A stretch of DNA of 64,000 nt from Sympetrum striolatum (Eukaryota > Arthropoda > Insecta > Odonata > Libellulidae). The notes below the pieces were generated by a model. That model saw nothing but the letters and a program-made list of their open reading frames with translations, did not search any database and was not told the DNA's origin. Made by a program: the position numbers and the translations under genes. Below, piece after piece: positions 24,620 to 36,169 of the stretch; the first letter of the stretch is position 1, and each line of letters opens with the position of its first letter. The stretch is taken from positions 51,158,939 to 51,222,938 of the forward strand of contig OX388351.1 in assembly GCA_947579665.1 (NCBI GenBank), given 5' to 3'.

Positions 24620-24862
24620 AAGCTTCCAAATTATGCCCTCGCCCTCACAGAGGTATTATATGTAACATTTGCATTCCCCTTTTGGGCAGTAAAAGTCAGA
24701 CGTGGGGTAATGTACCTGGGGGGCGAAGCACGCTTTGGCCCGTACAGTGATAAAGCTCTTGAGCTAATTACATCTCCTGAAGTGCATGAAAATGAGTTCC
24801 ATACTCCAGATAGCACAGATATGCCACGGGGGACTTGTTTAGGGTGGAACCTCGAAGATTAA
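24620..24862 (+). CDS. Candidate terminal coding exon or coding relic, unknown product
   Basis: After a TAA at 24617 this frame is open for 80 codons to a TAA at 24860-24862. It encodes a stretch with protein-like composition: a hydrophobic segment (VLYVTFAFPFWAV), basic KVRRG, then LGGEARFGPYSDKALELI and an acidic end finishing CLGWNLED. Weak acceptor-like AGs lie at 24597-24622. The region is less AT-rich than its surroundings, and a 94-codon frame in another phase and a minus-strand frame overlap it, so chance is a real possibility. I cannot name a family; a transmembrane protein C-terminus or a decayed transposon gene would both fit. Confidence 0.17.
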   Translation, partial: KLPNYALALTEVLYVTFAFPFWAVKVRRGVMYLGGEARFGPYSDKALELITSPEVHENEFHTPDSTDMPRGTCLGWNLED

Positions 24863-24869
24863 TCAACGA

Positions 24870-27100
24870 GAAAACTCAAAAATTAACAATACTTAAAACA
24901 GGCTGTGATAAGCAAGCGGAAAATAGCAGTGGCTATGACGTTGGAAATATGCGGATATATGTATAATGTCTTATATATTTAATTTATTATTTCATAAATA
25001 CATGCACAGGCATCAGAAATATAAATCTTTCACGTAGATTAGCTCATAAAAATTAGAAGGATATACTAAAGGTGTTAAGGCGTTAAACGTTGGAAATTAC
25101 TAAGTTTTGTTGTTATAAGGTTTAAAGTTATTAGAAGGTTTTGTTGTTATTAGTAAGGTTAGATGTAATTAAATATGAGAATAGAAAAACCGATTTATAT
25201 TCCAAGGAGAGGTAATACACAGGTTTTGAAGCTAGGGAAACAAGGGATTGATATCATCAAGTACTCGTTTACAATTAGCTTAAAGGTTGGAATATGCCAG
25301 AGATAGTTCTTCAAACCATTATCAAAAAATAAAAAGGAGTTTACATGTAGATCTTGGCGTTTATTGTGGAACAGGGAAATGAATTTTAAGGCTTTTGGGA
25401 TTTTTGTATATAAATTTTAGGTGTAATGATGATGAATTTGACAGCATGTTTGTGGCTTGTCGAACAAACAATAAAAACTGACTGTGTAGTGTATTTATGG
25501 GTGTATCTGAGTTGTATGGGTATTAGAGCGAGTAACTAGAGGATGCTGCATAAATTAAGCCGTATTGATGTATTTGTATGATAATAATGAACTCGAGCTT
25601 CTTTCGCTCCAGACCTCACTTGTAATACAAAAGTATAGTACAAAAGTAATATAAAAGTATAACACAAAAGTATAGTAAGCTACAAAATATTCATCCCTGT
25701 AATTGGATTTTCATAAGTGCCTTACAATAATGTCAAGTGTTCGCTCTTTGATGCTTTTGATTCCTTTCCTTTGTCACTGATTCAGTCTTCTATATTATCT
25801 AAAATCTCTTGCCTTTGTCTTTTAATTACTTTCAATAGCAACCCATCTCAATATTTAACCGGCAACACGATTACTTGCTTGAATTTCTATGTAAATATAC
25901 AACTTTCTGTTATTATCTTTGAATGCTGTCCATCATATAAATGGAGATTATAATTTTATATTTTGTCTAACCTAAATAATTAAAGGTTGAATTTCGTGCT
26001 AAACATCCACATAAATCGTGTACTTACTCATGCTCGTTGTAATTAAAAATTAATAACTTGTGCTTCCCTCTGCTCCCCCAGCGCAATATATTCTTAAAGT
26101 ATCATCTAGTTCTCCCTCAAAATTCTAGCTCTATTTAATAATAATAGCTTAATGCTACTGGACAGATGTTCTAATTTCTACGCGAAGGCACGTGGATAAT
26201 GAGTATATTGAGACATAATTCAACATTGGGCATAGCGTCGTTCGTCCAAGGAAATGTTTTCACGGGGCGGATTAGTCTCCTTTTCGGATGGAGCCAGAGG
26301 AGTGGATTTATGTTAGGCGAAGTTCATGGGGAGATAATTTACGAGGCGACTGCAGTGAAAGTGTGGGCTTCCTAAATGAAGTCTTGCTTGGCAAAGGGAC
26401 ACGGAGCTTTTAATTAAGGTCTGAATCGATTTGTTACTTGTTGGCTGCTGCTACTTATCGCGGCCCATCATATCCGTCTTTTGGTGCTATGTTTGGTATA
26501 TTTTGATCAAGCTTTGGGAGACGCAAGTAATTATTTTTTCGTAATGCGCCACGTTTAAGTTCATAAAAAGTTCGTGCGCAGTATTTGTCAATTTATTGAT
26601 TTGAACTTAAGTCTGCATCTATTACCTCAGAGATTTAATTCCTCCATTTCAACCTTTATCTCGTGTATTAATTATTATGCGAGTATAAAAATTAAATGAT
26701 TTTCTGCTGAGCGAATTTAGATAAACGTAAATTTCTTTAATATTTCCGTTTTTAATGAGCGATATAAATCCGTAGCAACGTATTAAAATAATCCATAAAT
26801 ACTTTGTCGTCAAAGTTTCGCAAATATGCGTTGAAAATTACTCGTCTTTTTTATTTGTTCTCAAGTTTTTCTTTATTATTTCATCCTATTTCTTATTTTT
26901 GTAATTTTAGTTGTTTGTTAACGTCTTATGCTTACTTGTTTCTCGCAGGTCTAAATTAATACTTCAATATAACGTAATGTTCTTAGTTTCATTTTCACTG
27001 CAATTTGGCTAGGTGGCAGTGTTAGAGGGGGCATACGGTATTAAAAATGATTGCCTAGCTTTCGCCCAAGGACGGGAGTAATACCCCTCCAAAAACCAAT
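24870..27100. other. Gene-free AT-rich spacer
   Basis: AT-rich sequence with T-rich and TATA-like runs. The part at 26180-26420 is less AT-rich but shows no exon. No repeats could be placed. Confidence 0.45.
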
Positions 27101-27108
27101 AAAAGTTT

Positions 27109-27181
27109 CGCCCGAACAGGGACTTGAACCCTGGACCCTCAGATTAAAAGTCTGATGCTCTACCGACTGAGCTATCCGGGC
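27109..27181 (-). tRNA. tRNA-Lys (anticodon TTT)
   Basis: On the minus strand the 73-nt sequence starts GCCCGGATAGCTCAGTCGG and ends with GGGTTCAAGTCCCTGTTCGGGC plus discriminator G. The seven-base acceptor stem GCCCGGA/TTCGGGC, the D arm, the anticodon arm CAGAC-TTTTAA-TCTG and the T arm all close. The anticodon is TTT, reading lysine AAA/AAG. The A box (TAGCTCAGTCGG) and B box (GGTTCAAGTCC) are intact. A TTTT run begins about six bases past the 3' end, suitable for RNA polymerase III termination. There is no intron. The sequence looks like the conserved animal tRNA-Lys(TTT), so this is probably a functional gene and not a SINE. Confidence 0.93.
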
Positions 27182-27433
27182 TCTAAGGAAGGATGGAATA
27201 ATAACCATACTATTTTAATCAGTAATCTATAAACAATTTAATAACCTATTTAAAACATCGCATAACCTCGATCTCTCGGTAAAGGTTTAAATAAATAACA
27301 GTGAGCTTCCTTTTATTTAATTTAGGTAGTATTTTCGGCTCGAATAATTTCGTGGAACCTATGCGTTTCTATATGAACGAGCTATACTTATATAATCTAA
27401 AATTGTGTTTATTACTTTAAACAAACTAACAAA

Positions 27434-27554
27434 GTTCCCAAGGAAAAACTGGACCCTGGACCCTGTCAGACTTTTTTCAAGTCCGTTTTTCCTTGGGAAT
27501 TTTCCTGAGTGCACGCCCTTATGTGCAAAGTCACCTCAACCCTTTCCTTATGTG
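27434..27554 (+). repeat. SINE family A tail within an inverted duplication
   Basis: From GTCAGACTTTTTTCAAGTCC through GTGCACGCCCTTATGTGCAA to CAACCCTTTCCTTATGTG this is the tail of SINE family A, better conserved than at 42768-42931. Just before it, GTTCCCAAGGAAAAACT (27434-27450) is the reverse complement of the tail's own CGTTTTTCCTTGGGAAT region, giving a hairpin. The tRNA head is absent. Confidence 0.6.
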
Positions 27555-27559
27555 AAAAC

Positions 27560-28910
27560 AACAAAGGTTTAAATATATTTTCTCACAACAAAGGTATAAA
27601 TATATAACTCTTTAGGCCCTTGCCTGAAAATAAGACAACATTTCAAAAAGAAATGTTTTAATATATAATAGTAAAGTTGTGTAATGCTGTGTAATGCTGT
27701 GTAATGCATGTAATGTGTAGTAGTAATTTAGGGACCTCTGGAAAATTAAGGGATTCCATGACAGGGTTATGTCTGGTGGGATTCAACCCCGTGACCGCTA
27801 CGGTAGCCGAGAAGGCATGTCATGAACCCCAAAAAATCCAGTAAAAACAGTAACAAATAATATTATAAATTCATTATTTAGTTGTAAATTAAATTTAGTA
27901 TATGTATGAAATCTTTCTGCGGGAATTTTATGTTTATCATGTATGTATTTAATATTAATTATGTTATAACTGGTACAAACGTATGTGCCAAATAAAGAGT
28001 TTAATTATTATTATATAGAAAAAACTGTCACCAGGCTTACAGCCTACCTGCAGTTTATGTAACAATAATTATAATTTATAGGTGGTGTGATGGTTCAATC
28101 GCATATTTATAGTAGCAGCGTGAAAATGCAGTTCTCTTAATTTGAGAGAGCAGAATTTCCTCTAGACTCCATGACTGTAAACCTCACATTTCACGAATAT
28201 CTTTATGTCGTTTTTACATTAAAATATGGGATGTTCATGTTTGATTTCGATGCCTCTGAGTTTCCCAAACTCGTACGTACAAAAACTTAGGAAATCGGAG
28301 GCTTTGAGGAAGTGATGTTCGGTTTGACCTTCCATTCGGGGGGCGTTTGCGATACACGGCGTATTCGGCGAAGCAAACGAGAGCTCGTTAGCAGAATGCT
28401 CTCGGTCGAATATCGGAGATGGTCAGGGTTCTGAAAACAGAAATGCCCACGGGTGAGCGGTCACTTTGAGCCAAAAGCACAATCTTCGGAAACCGCAACG
28501 AAGGAAGTGATTCGAAACCGTCCGTTGGAGAACGTGTCCATTACTCCGTGATCGTCACTCTTCGAATTTTCCGTTGAAGTCTTTCCTCCTACTCTCAACG
28601 CATGTTTCTCTCCCCCGGTCTTGCTTTGGAAGCGTCGATTTGATCATGTTTGATTTCCGTAGTATAATTGTCTAGCGGAATTCGAAGAATACACTTTTTC
28701 ATTCGTTCATGGGTAAATTTATCAGCTTTTTATGTCAGATTCATTTGGATATGGGCAAATAATTCTGGAACCCTCTGGTAGAATATATTGAACATTTGCT
28801 ATCAATTTATTCACCAAATAATTCGCATCTTTTCCTATGTATATTAAAAGCATTATCGGGAGATTCATTTACACTAAAGCTATGTAGCAGTAGTAGTGAT
28901 AGTATTGTTA
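27560..28910. other. Spacer with GC-richer patch at 28320-28640
   Basis: Includes a short GTAATGCTGT direct repeat (27678-27710), a decayed tRNA-like fragment near 27773-27820, and a retroelement-like AATAAAGAGTTTAATTATTATTA end near 27993. The GC-richer patch 28320-28640 has no long frame and could be regulatory. Confidence 0.35.
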
Positions 28911-28913
28911 AAA

Positions 28914-29021
28914 GTACTTTAACAGCTTAGGTCATTTTGCACATTGGCCCCACCGGGAATCGAACCCGGGACCGCTTTCATCAAAGTCAAACGCGCCGTC
29001 CACATGACTATTCGGGAGCCC
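28914..29021 (-). repeat. tRNA-derived SINE (family B)
   Basis: The minus strand has GGGTTCGATTCCCGGTGGGG (B-box exact), then the tail TGTGCAAAATGACCTAAGCT followed by GTTAAAG. This matches the 22.8-kb copy tail TGTGCGAGATGACCTCAGCT and GTCAAAG. It is the best-preserved tail of the family here. Confidence 0.7.
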
Positions 29022-29029
29022 AATAGAGT

Positions 29030-30020
29030 TATGTTTTTATTTATCCAATCAAGATGCATTTACTTCGGAATTTGTACATTTTAGAGTATATTTAGAGATT
29101 TAGTACATTTTAGAGATTTTTTATCTAATAATTTAAAATACGTATTAGATCTATGGAATGGTTCATCAATTATAACAGTTGAGAATATACTCGTCACAGT
29201 AGATTTAATTGGCTCTGGAAAATTATTTTATGATCTTCGGGCCATTTCTAAAATTCAGCTTCAATCGATTCTTGTTCTTCTATATTATTTTTGTATGTAA
29301 TTGAAGTAAGATACACGTTAAATAAATCAGGACTCCACCTAATAACTTATTAGCGAACGTTTTGGACAAACTTGATTATATGGTTTTAATGATTGACTTG
29401 CGAATTGATGTATGGAAATTATTTCTACAATTCCCAATGTTCACTCTTTACTTGATTATAGATTAAAAATTAAATGAAAACTAATATTATGCATTCATGT
29501 AAGACAATTTAGAAAATGTATAGCAATGGGATAAGAACCCACCCCTAGTTGCATCAATATATATATCTAGAATGAACAAATTACAATTATTTTTCCATAT
29601 TGTACGAATAGACTTTCGTTGCTGGCAAAAAGAAATAAGAATTGAGTAGTGATCTCTTGTACAGAAGTCGAGATGTATCATTAGCATTACAACTTTAAAA
29701 AATTAAAATATTTATGCGCATCGCTCAAACAGTTTTTGATCGCTAATCATATATCATTAGTGAACCTTCAATCAAATTGGTAAGTGTAATCAATCATTGC
29801 CGTCACGTGCATATCCAAATTATGTTTCGAATCCATTAAAATTATCTTTATTCTAAAAACTGGAATACTCATTTTTCTCGAATTATGTTCTTTACAAGTA
29901 TAGTTTCTTAAGACATATGGCCATAATTTTTAAAATTAATGAATTTTACTTTGGTATGAAATCTCCCATTTATTACTCAAACTCAGGAGTTTTCTTAATA
30001 TTTCGTAAGGAGCAAGTCAG
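29030..30020. other. AT-rich spacer / putative first intron of the 30-kb minus-strand gene
   Basis: No exon with good splice sites was found here on either strand. If the exon at 30043-30390 is real, this is its intron. Confidence 0.35.
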
Positions 30021-30042
30021 ATTATAAAAATGAGATACTCAC

Positions 30043-30390
30043 CATAAGATAAACGGCAAGGAAAAGCGCTTTGAAAATCACTGCCCGACAAATTGATGAC
30101 TCGGATGAGGTAGTATCACTCCTATCGTGATCTCTGTGAATCAAATTCCAACGGCCCACAGACGTAAACACCAGAGAACTGTGACGACAACCACAACAGT
30201 GGGGATCGTATCGTAAGAACCACGGTGGTAAAGTGTCTTGCGGGGTTTCACAAAAGGAACCCAGTCGTGCGTGGCAGTTCTCAAAGAACCGACCCTTGGA
30301 AGCTGCGTCAAGTGCCTGGGACACACGTCTGAAGGCCGTGGCAGAAGAAAGGAAGGCTACGTCATGCTCCTCTCCTTCCAAGTCGGCCAT
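30043..30390 (-). CDS. Probable first coding exon of an unrecognised membrane protein
   Basis: Minus strand: ATG at 30390, open for 116 codons to 30043, then a near-perfect donor (ATG|GTGAGTATC) in phase 0. The frame is therefore an exact multiple of three up to the splice site. Residues 1-60 are mixed and soluble-looking (MADLEGEEHD at the start). Residues 61-70 carry a Cys/His cluster (YDPHCCGCRH). The last residues (CRAVIFKALFLAVYLM, 101-116) are hydrophobic after a basic residue and look like the start of a transmembrane segment continuing into the next exon. It opens inside a GC island with a CRE palindrome upstream, as a first exon should. I do not recognise the family and found no downstream exon with confidence. 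A start-site exon is much better supported than in the other candidates. Confidence 0.5.
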
Positions 30391-30640
30391 TCATCGAAAA
30401 GAACCATTCAAGCCGAGTGACGTCACCAAAGACGCCCGTCTTACAACTGCCTACTACTGCGTTCCCTATTAAGGGGTCCCCGACCCTTCTTTCTTGCGGA
30501 GGTCGGGGAGGCCGGCCCCACCGGTTCCGTGGCGTGTTTGGGTCCTGCCGAATGGGTTCCAGCCATAGTTCCTTCGACTTTTTTCATCTCGGGGTGAGCG
30601 GAGTACGATCTTGGGGGGCTGTGTCGTAATGTGAATGGGC
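30391..30640 (-). promoter_or_regulatory. GC island, probable promoter with CRE palindrome
   Basis: A GC-rich region directly upstream of the minus-strand ATG at 30390. The CRE/ATF palindrome TGACGTCA is at 30418-30425. On the minus strand CTTAATAGGG (about 30468-30477) could act as a TATA-like box, with GGCAGTTGT about 25 nt downstream as an initiator; that part is inference. The 60-79-codon plus-strand frames here mirror the exon. Confidence 0.4.
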
Positions 30641-30644
30641 TGCT

Positions 30645-33050
30645 ACGGATCGAGGCTTTAGATTCTCATTCTTTACGCTGATAAATACTACACACGACTC
30701 ACCCTACTGGAACAACCTCACAAACTCATTCGTTCCCAATCACAACCCTCATACTCACTCAATGTTAAATGGATGAAGCTGAATTTCGCTGCAAATCTAT
30801 TTTTCTCAGTAGACACAAGTTTTTAAACTATTTTTGTTTACGGCGTTCACTGTATTTTATTCATTGTGATGAATATGATAATGTTGTACATCCGTTACAT
30901 ATTTTACTTGCGTATTATATACTCGTATCCATTCTTCCGCTAACGACCATGGTAGCGGAATTTTCGGCTAACGATTAACTAGATCAACTAGGTAATTCGG
31001 TATATATTTTATTTTACGACAGAAATATTTATTACCGAAATAAATATTTAGTTACGAAATTAATGCGCTATTAGATGTATGAAAATATTTCTTAATTAAA
31101 AGAAGTATACGAGGAGAAGAAATATTAAGTATTCATTTGAAACCCTGGCAGCATGCTCTCTTAGCAAATCTTTGGTACTGTACTTGACGAAGGGAGTAAT
31201 TCCAGCATTAACTGATAATATTAAATACTATAAATTAAATACCTAAATACGTCCTTTCTAATTAATTCGTATAAATCTCGAACTAATACGAAAGCTTAAA
31301 TTATTAACATGTTTTGAAACAGTTCATGTTTGGAAGTGTAATCTAATATAAAATTCACAGAGAAAGGTTTGTTTTGTTAAAATCATTTATGTAGAAAAAT
31401 AATAAGTAGACGTAAACATAGATTACTAATGCATATATATATATTCAAATTAATTATTTGTAAATTTACTTGTTACTTTGAAATTAAATGTATTGTACTT
31501 CTTCTTTGTATTTAATAGCTGTACTATTTCAGTCAGGCTAACCTGTACTTCAATGTTTAATCAACCGCTTGGCTTGAAAGGCGATACTGCAAACGATTTC
31601 ATCAGTTCCTTTGAAATACGAATCGATAAGGTTGCATAAATCTGGCCCTGCGAGGTTTACTCATACATTCAAATCAGTGGTCGTGTTTAAAGAGTGGGAT
31701 AAATGGTAGTCATTAAAAGCATTAAACGCCCTAGAGAAAAGCGTGGCAGCAGGGCCGGCCCATTCCGCGACACGGTTTGTGATTCTCAATAGATTCTTTC
31801 GCATATCTTACGAGATGCGTCTGCTCCGATGTTCCGGTGTTGACTAGGCGTGTGTGAGTCACTGCTGTGGTCGCGTGTCCGACAACAATTTTTACGTCCG
31901 TCCATATGTTGAGGGGAAGGGCCGTAACTTTCTCCGGCATTCCTTGCAGACAACAGAGCATTCGGCGTTGCCTGTGGTATAATTCTCCTTCTCATATACC
32001 GTAGCGATTGATCTAATCTTAACCCTACCATCTAACGGGGGCGGATTCTAGCCTCCTCCCCCTAACATTTTATTTTAGGGGAGTAATAGAGGACCATTAA
32101 AATGCAGTTTCACAGAGATGTTCCCCTTGTCGCTAATTTCAATTCAAAGTAGAAGTCTTGCGTTGAGTTTTCAGCCCCTCTTATCGAAGTTTATTGCCAG
32201 CCAAGAATTTTCTTTGGTTTGGACTTCGGTTACGAATTAGGATTCAGCCAAAGAATGTTTTGGAAGAGTGATGGTTCAAATTCAATGTGTTACTTTTATG
32301 GTGTACTGCAAAGGTTATCAATCAAAGGTGCAGAAACATGGAGGTGAGAGCTCTTTTGATGGAAGCACATGATTTGTTACTTAATAACGGCAATTAACCA
32401 ATGACCAAATATACTAAACCTGTTTATTGACGACATTTCGCTCCTTTAATATCACGGAAAAGTACATTTTATTTTTATGCCCGTTCGAAGTTATCTTTCT
32501 ATACATAATCAGTAAAGGCACGCAAAATATTTCAGATTGTGTAATTTGAAAAGATAAGATTACGTAGTTAGATCTGCATTTGATGTTACACAGTGGTAAT
32601 TGGGATAAATTACGAAATAGATGAGAGTATTGAACTCTGATATGAGGGAAATCATTTTTGAATTGAGTTAACCATTCTGAAATAAATCAAATTTTCTTTT
32701 CCGAACTGAATAGCGCCCAAGTTCTCCTTTGTGAATAAAATATGCTGTTTTCGCAAGGTGAGGGAACGAATTTTGGTGTCCAAGCAGTGCCAGCTGCTGA
32801 TGATACTCAATAACACAGGTCAAGAGAGTACGATCGTTTTGAAAACATGATAGATTTGCTGAACAGTACACTATATATATTTACATATATGTATCGGAAA
32901 GAACATATTAGGTGGTAGATGCTTCTAGGGGCTGTGTATGTTTAATTGTGGCCGAGAAGTTGATGGTTCAATACCCCCACTTTGGCTTCCTCTTCGAACT
33001 TCCTCCAGGGGCCTAGCACTTCAATCTCTTTCTTCTGTAGATCACCACTT
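30645..33050. other. Spacer with a moderately GC-rich stretch at 31730-32060
   Basis: Two overlapping minus-strand frames (31961-31731 and 32031-31786) cover 31730-32030. Neither has a recognisable motif. They could be decayed transposon coding sequence. The rest is AT-rich spacer. Confidence 0.3.
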
Positions 33051-33059
33051 GTTTGATGC

Positions 33060-33610
33060 TTATTCCTCGGGAGAAACTTCCCTTCAACCCTCTCAGCACC
33101 ACAGCACTACATCTAATCCCGAGCGCCCGCAGCGTACTCCCAGTCCGGGCCCCCAATTTTTCTAACGTTGGCAGCCCTCATGTAAATAGCTTCCTCGGCG
33201 GCATTCCCGTTCCCCCGTCCCATGCACGGCGTGCGTCGAAGGCGGCTGCTTCTGCAGAATAATGGGAGGTGGCAAAGGGGGGAGATAAAGGCTGGGTGGC
33301 AATCTTTCGGGCCACGTGGCCCCACCCTACAGCTGTCGGGAGGAGAAAAAAGGGTTCGCCAAGAGGGGTTTTCTGGAAGGACTGGAAAAGGTCGGAAGGG
33401 GACCCCGTCCTGTGTGATGCAGGGCGCAGGTGGGGTCTGATAGCGATACGGAGCTATCTCCCTTTGTGCAGTTTTTGGAGGGAATTCGGACCGCGAATCT
33501 CTTCGTCTTCACCGGGATGCACTGGGGCACTTAGGGGGCGTCGTTGCCGTAAGAAGAAGGCTTCCCTCCCGGGGGAGCCGAGTGATAGAGAGGGAATTAA
33601 TTAAGTGGGA
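33060..33610. promoter_or_regulatory. GC-rich island, function unknown
   Basis: Strongly GC-rich for this window. Five overlapping frames on both strands are open (the longest is 33269-33604 on +), which is what low stop density produces. None has a domain or a clear exon boundary. A promoter or enhancer island is the simplest reading. Confidence 0.3.
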
Positions 33611-33619
33611 TCTAAATGC

Positions 33620-34590
33620 CTTTGTCGGGGACCGGTTTATCTATCTCGATCCCTGAGCGAATGAGTTCGGGTGTTTACGATGTGCGGGAAGGATATTGGA
33701 ATTGCCGACTGCAATTTTAGTCTGAGGTCGAGCCCAATTATTTCTGGATTCAAAATATTGTGAGAGTTAACAAAGCTGTTGCGTCTGCCTTCGGAAGTTA
33801 AGGTTTTGGTTCTCACTTGGTGTTGAGCTTCTCTTTTATTAAATGCTATATTATGAATAAAGGAGACATTATGTTTTTATTGAATGGAAATATCTTAATT
33901 ATTATAATATATAATTCTTATCTTACCCTACTTAATAGGATGCTCATACAGATTTTAAATTATTATTAAGTAAATATATTATTTGAAGATTTAAATTAGT
34001 TACAAAAATTAATCAGGAAATCAACAAGGTCCTTAAATTTTATTTTATAATAGCTCTTTCATCCCCTGCGCTTGCAAATATATTATAGATATAATTAATA
34101 TTAACTATAAATGTATTAGTAATATAATTATTATTCAGTTCTGGTTGTATTAATTAATAATTGAGAAGTGTATTTCTTACCTCGAGAAAGAAATGCATAC
34201 GTAGAAAGTTAGACTCCTCATAAATAAAAATAGTTACTACATGATAGTGTTTGATTTTTACAATAAAATATCCAACAGTAAGACTCAAAAGTAATTATAA
34301 TATTCATGTACTAATATTATCGGAATTTATATTACATTTATGTTTATAATTGGAGCATAAATAAAAATTCGTAATATTTTTAAAAGCGAAATATTTATTC
34401 CTATTTCATTCAATCGTGGGTTCGGGACACCTAGGGAAACATCCAAGAGCAGTTTTTCATCAAAGAAAAATTGATATTTCTAGTCATTTCTGAAAAATAC
34501 ATATTGATTAATTCTCCGGGTATAATGAAGGTATTGTTCATAAAATAAATTATCGATGTAATATATTTAATACGTGCAAAAATCATGGAT
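33620..34590. other. Gene-free AT-rich spacer
   Basis: Only short frames; nothing recognisable. Confidence 0.45.
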
Positions 34591-34599
34591 TGGAAATGG

Positions 34600-35160
34600 C
34601 AAAGTCATTCTCCAGGCAGGAATAGAATGCGTACAATTCGCACACACCTTCCTTAGGCGGAATTTGCTGGCGGTCCGCAGTCGGGAACCCCAGCTCTGAA
34701 CCGAGCCTTCTTAAGCGATGAGCGTGGAGATTCCAAAATACTCCGCGGCCCATATCTTTCAATAAAATTTCCAACCCGCACCGCCTCAAGAATGAAACGG
34801 GATCAACAAACAGGGGCCGAGTCCGTTCCAGGACTTGTTATTTCCAGTCTTCCGAAATCAGAAGGACCGGATAAAAAAAGGAAACACAAACGAGTGCCTT
34901 ATCTATCAGTGGAACCGCTTGGCGTGACGCTGTGTGACGTAGAGGGGTATGAGAAGGGGTGACGTGTTTGGCTGGAATCCCTGCTTCGGTGGCGGGGAAC
35001 CCTCGGATGCAGACACGCATACACCGACTCGTGTCCATCTGCCCTTCCGAGGGTCCCCAGCAAAGGGCTTTAATAGGAGGGGAGGGGGGCAGGTGCGGGC
35101 CGAGACGCGGGGAAAGATAACGGGAGAGGGGAATGGTGTAAATGCAGGCCCGCTCTCTTC
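34600..35160. promoter_or_regulatory. GC-rich island, function unknown
   Basis: A second GC-rich island 1 kb to the right of the previous one, ending in a purine-rich run (GGAGGGGAGGGGGGC near 35077). Frames on both strands (34789-34583 -, 34949-35164 +) lack motifs. On the minus strand CCTAAGGAAGGTGTGTGC near 34650 offers a weak donor. Confidence 0.28.
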
Positions 35161-35405
35161 CTAATCCTGATTATTATGTCATATGTTGGATCGATTGGAT
35201 GCCGTATCTCTGTCGCATATGGCAGTGGACACTGCTCCTTTTTATCTCTTCCTCAGGACAGTGCTTCTCAATCTTTTTTCCTCGGCACTTATCTCTAATC
35301 CAAGCTTCGCGTAGCACTTCGCGTAGCACATAAGATGCACGCTCGCTGTTTTTCTACTGTGTGGCTCGAAGATTACTCACATCGATTTCTGCAGTTATCG
35401 ATCCC

Positions 35406-35776
35406 AGAAGTATCGATTTTCTTAACGCTTGAGTAATCGCTCTCAATTGTACGGCCCATTAATTTCGATTATAGAAATATCGATGTACAACCAATTGATA
35501 GATCGATACTACCGACAGTCGATCATTTTGATGCACGCCTTTCAAACGCATTATTTTAAGGCTCAAATAATTTTACAAAATCGTTCAGGAAGGAATTGAA
35601 CTAACTTATGAAAGTGGTGTTGGTTGATTAGAGAAGTATCGATTTTCTGAATGCTTGAGTGATCGTTTTCGTCTCTTTAGATTCGATTCTCGAAACATCG
35701 ATATTTAATTAATCGACCGTATCGTTCATCATCGACTATTTTTTATGAGTGCCATTCAAAAATAGTATTTCGAAAC
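35406..35776. repeat. Direct repeat dense in ATCGAT sites
   Basis: Two diverged units start with AGAAGTATCGATTTTCT at 35406 and 35632 (226 bp apart) and can be followed through GCTTGAGT(A/G)ATCG, AACATCGAT or AATATCGAT, TCGATCATTTTGATG-like and GCC(T/A)TTCAAA segments. ATCGAT occurs about seven times between 35375 and 35705. The core matches the insect DREF/BEAF-type CGATA/TATCGAT motif. It could be a small satellite or a clustered binding array. Confidence 0.55.
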
Positions 35777-36039
35777 TCTATGGACAAAGAAATCCTTCTT
35801 CAAACCATCCTGAACTGTACAAACTAGTAAAAAATCGAGTTATTTACCACCGCATTAAAGAGAAATCGCCATATTGTCTTCTTTTTCCCGTTGACTATAA
35901 CAAAATCGATGAATGATACGTTTGTTTCTATCCTTTGTCAAGAGACAAAACAAAGCTATTCATCAAGATATGAGAGGAGGAGGCAACTTAAATAGGCTGG
36001 TGAAAGCTGAACTTAAACCTGCAGGTTCTGAACTTAAAT

Positions 36040-36169
36040 AATATCCTCGCAAAGAGAAAAAATCTAGCCGAGCTATTCTTGTAGTGAACTTCCTACCACA
36101 TCCACAATGATGAGGGAAGAATAAGACATCACTTGTTTAACTGTTCCGGTGGTATGAAGTACCCTTTCA
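36040..36169. repeat. 130-bp repeat, copy 1 (no flanking duplication)
   Basis: A 130-bp segment from ATATCCTCG to GAAGTACCCTTTCA is repeated at 37290-37419 with about four substitutions and no indel. No direct repeats flank this copy, so it may be the older copy or the source. It has a pyrimidine-poor left part with AGAGAAAAAATCTAGCC. Confidence 0.8.

Noticed and set aside
31731..32031. Two minus-strand frames as a gene
   Set aside because: Conflicting phases, no motif, no splice-defined ends; possibly decayed transposon sequence.
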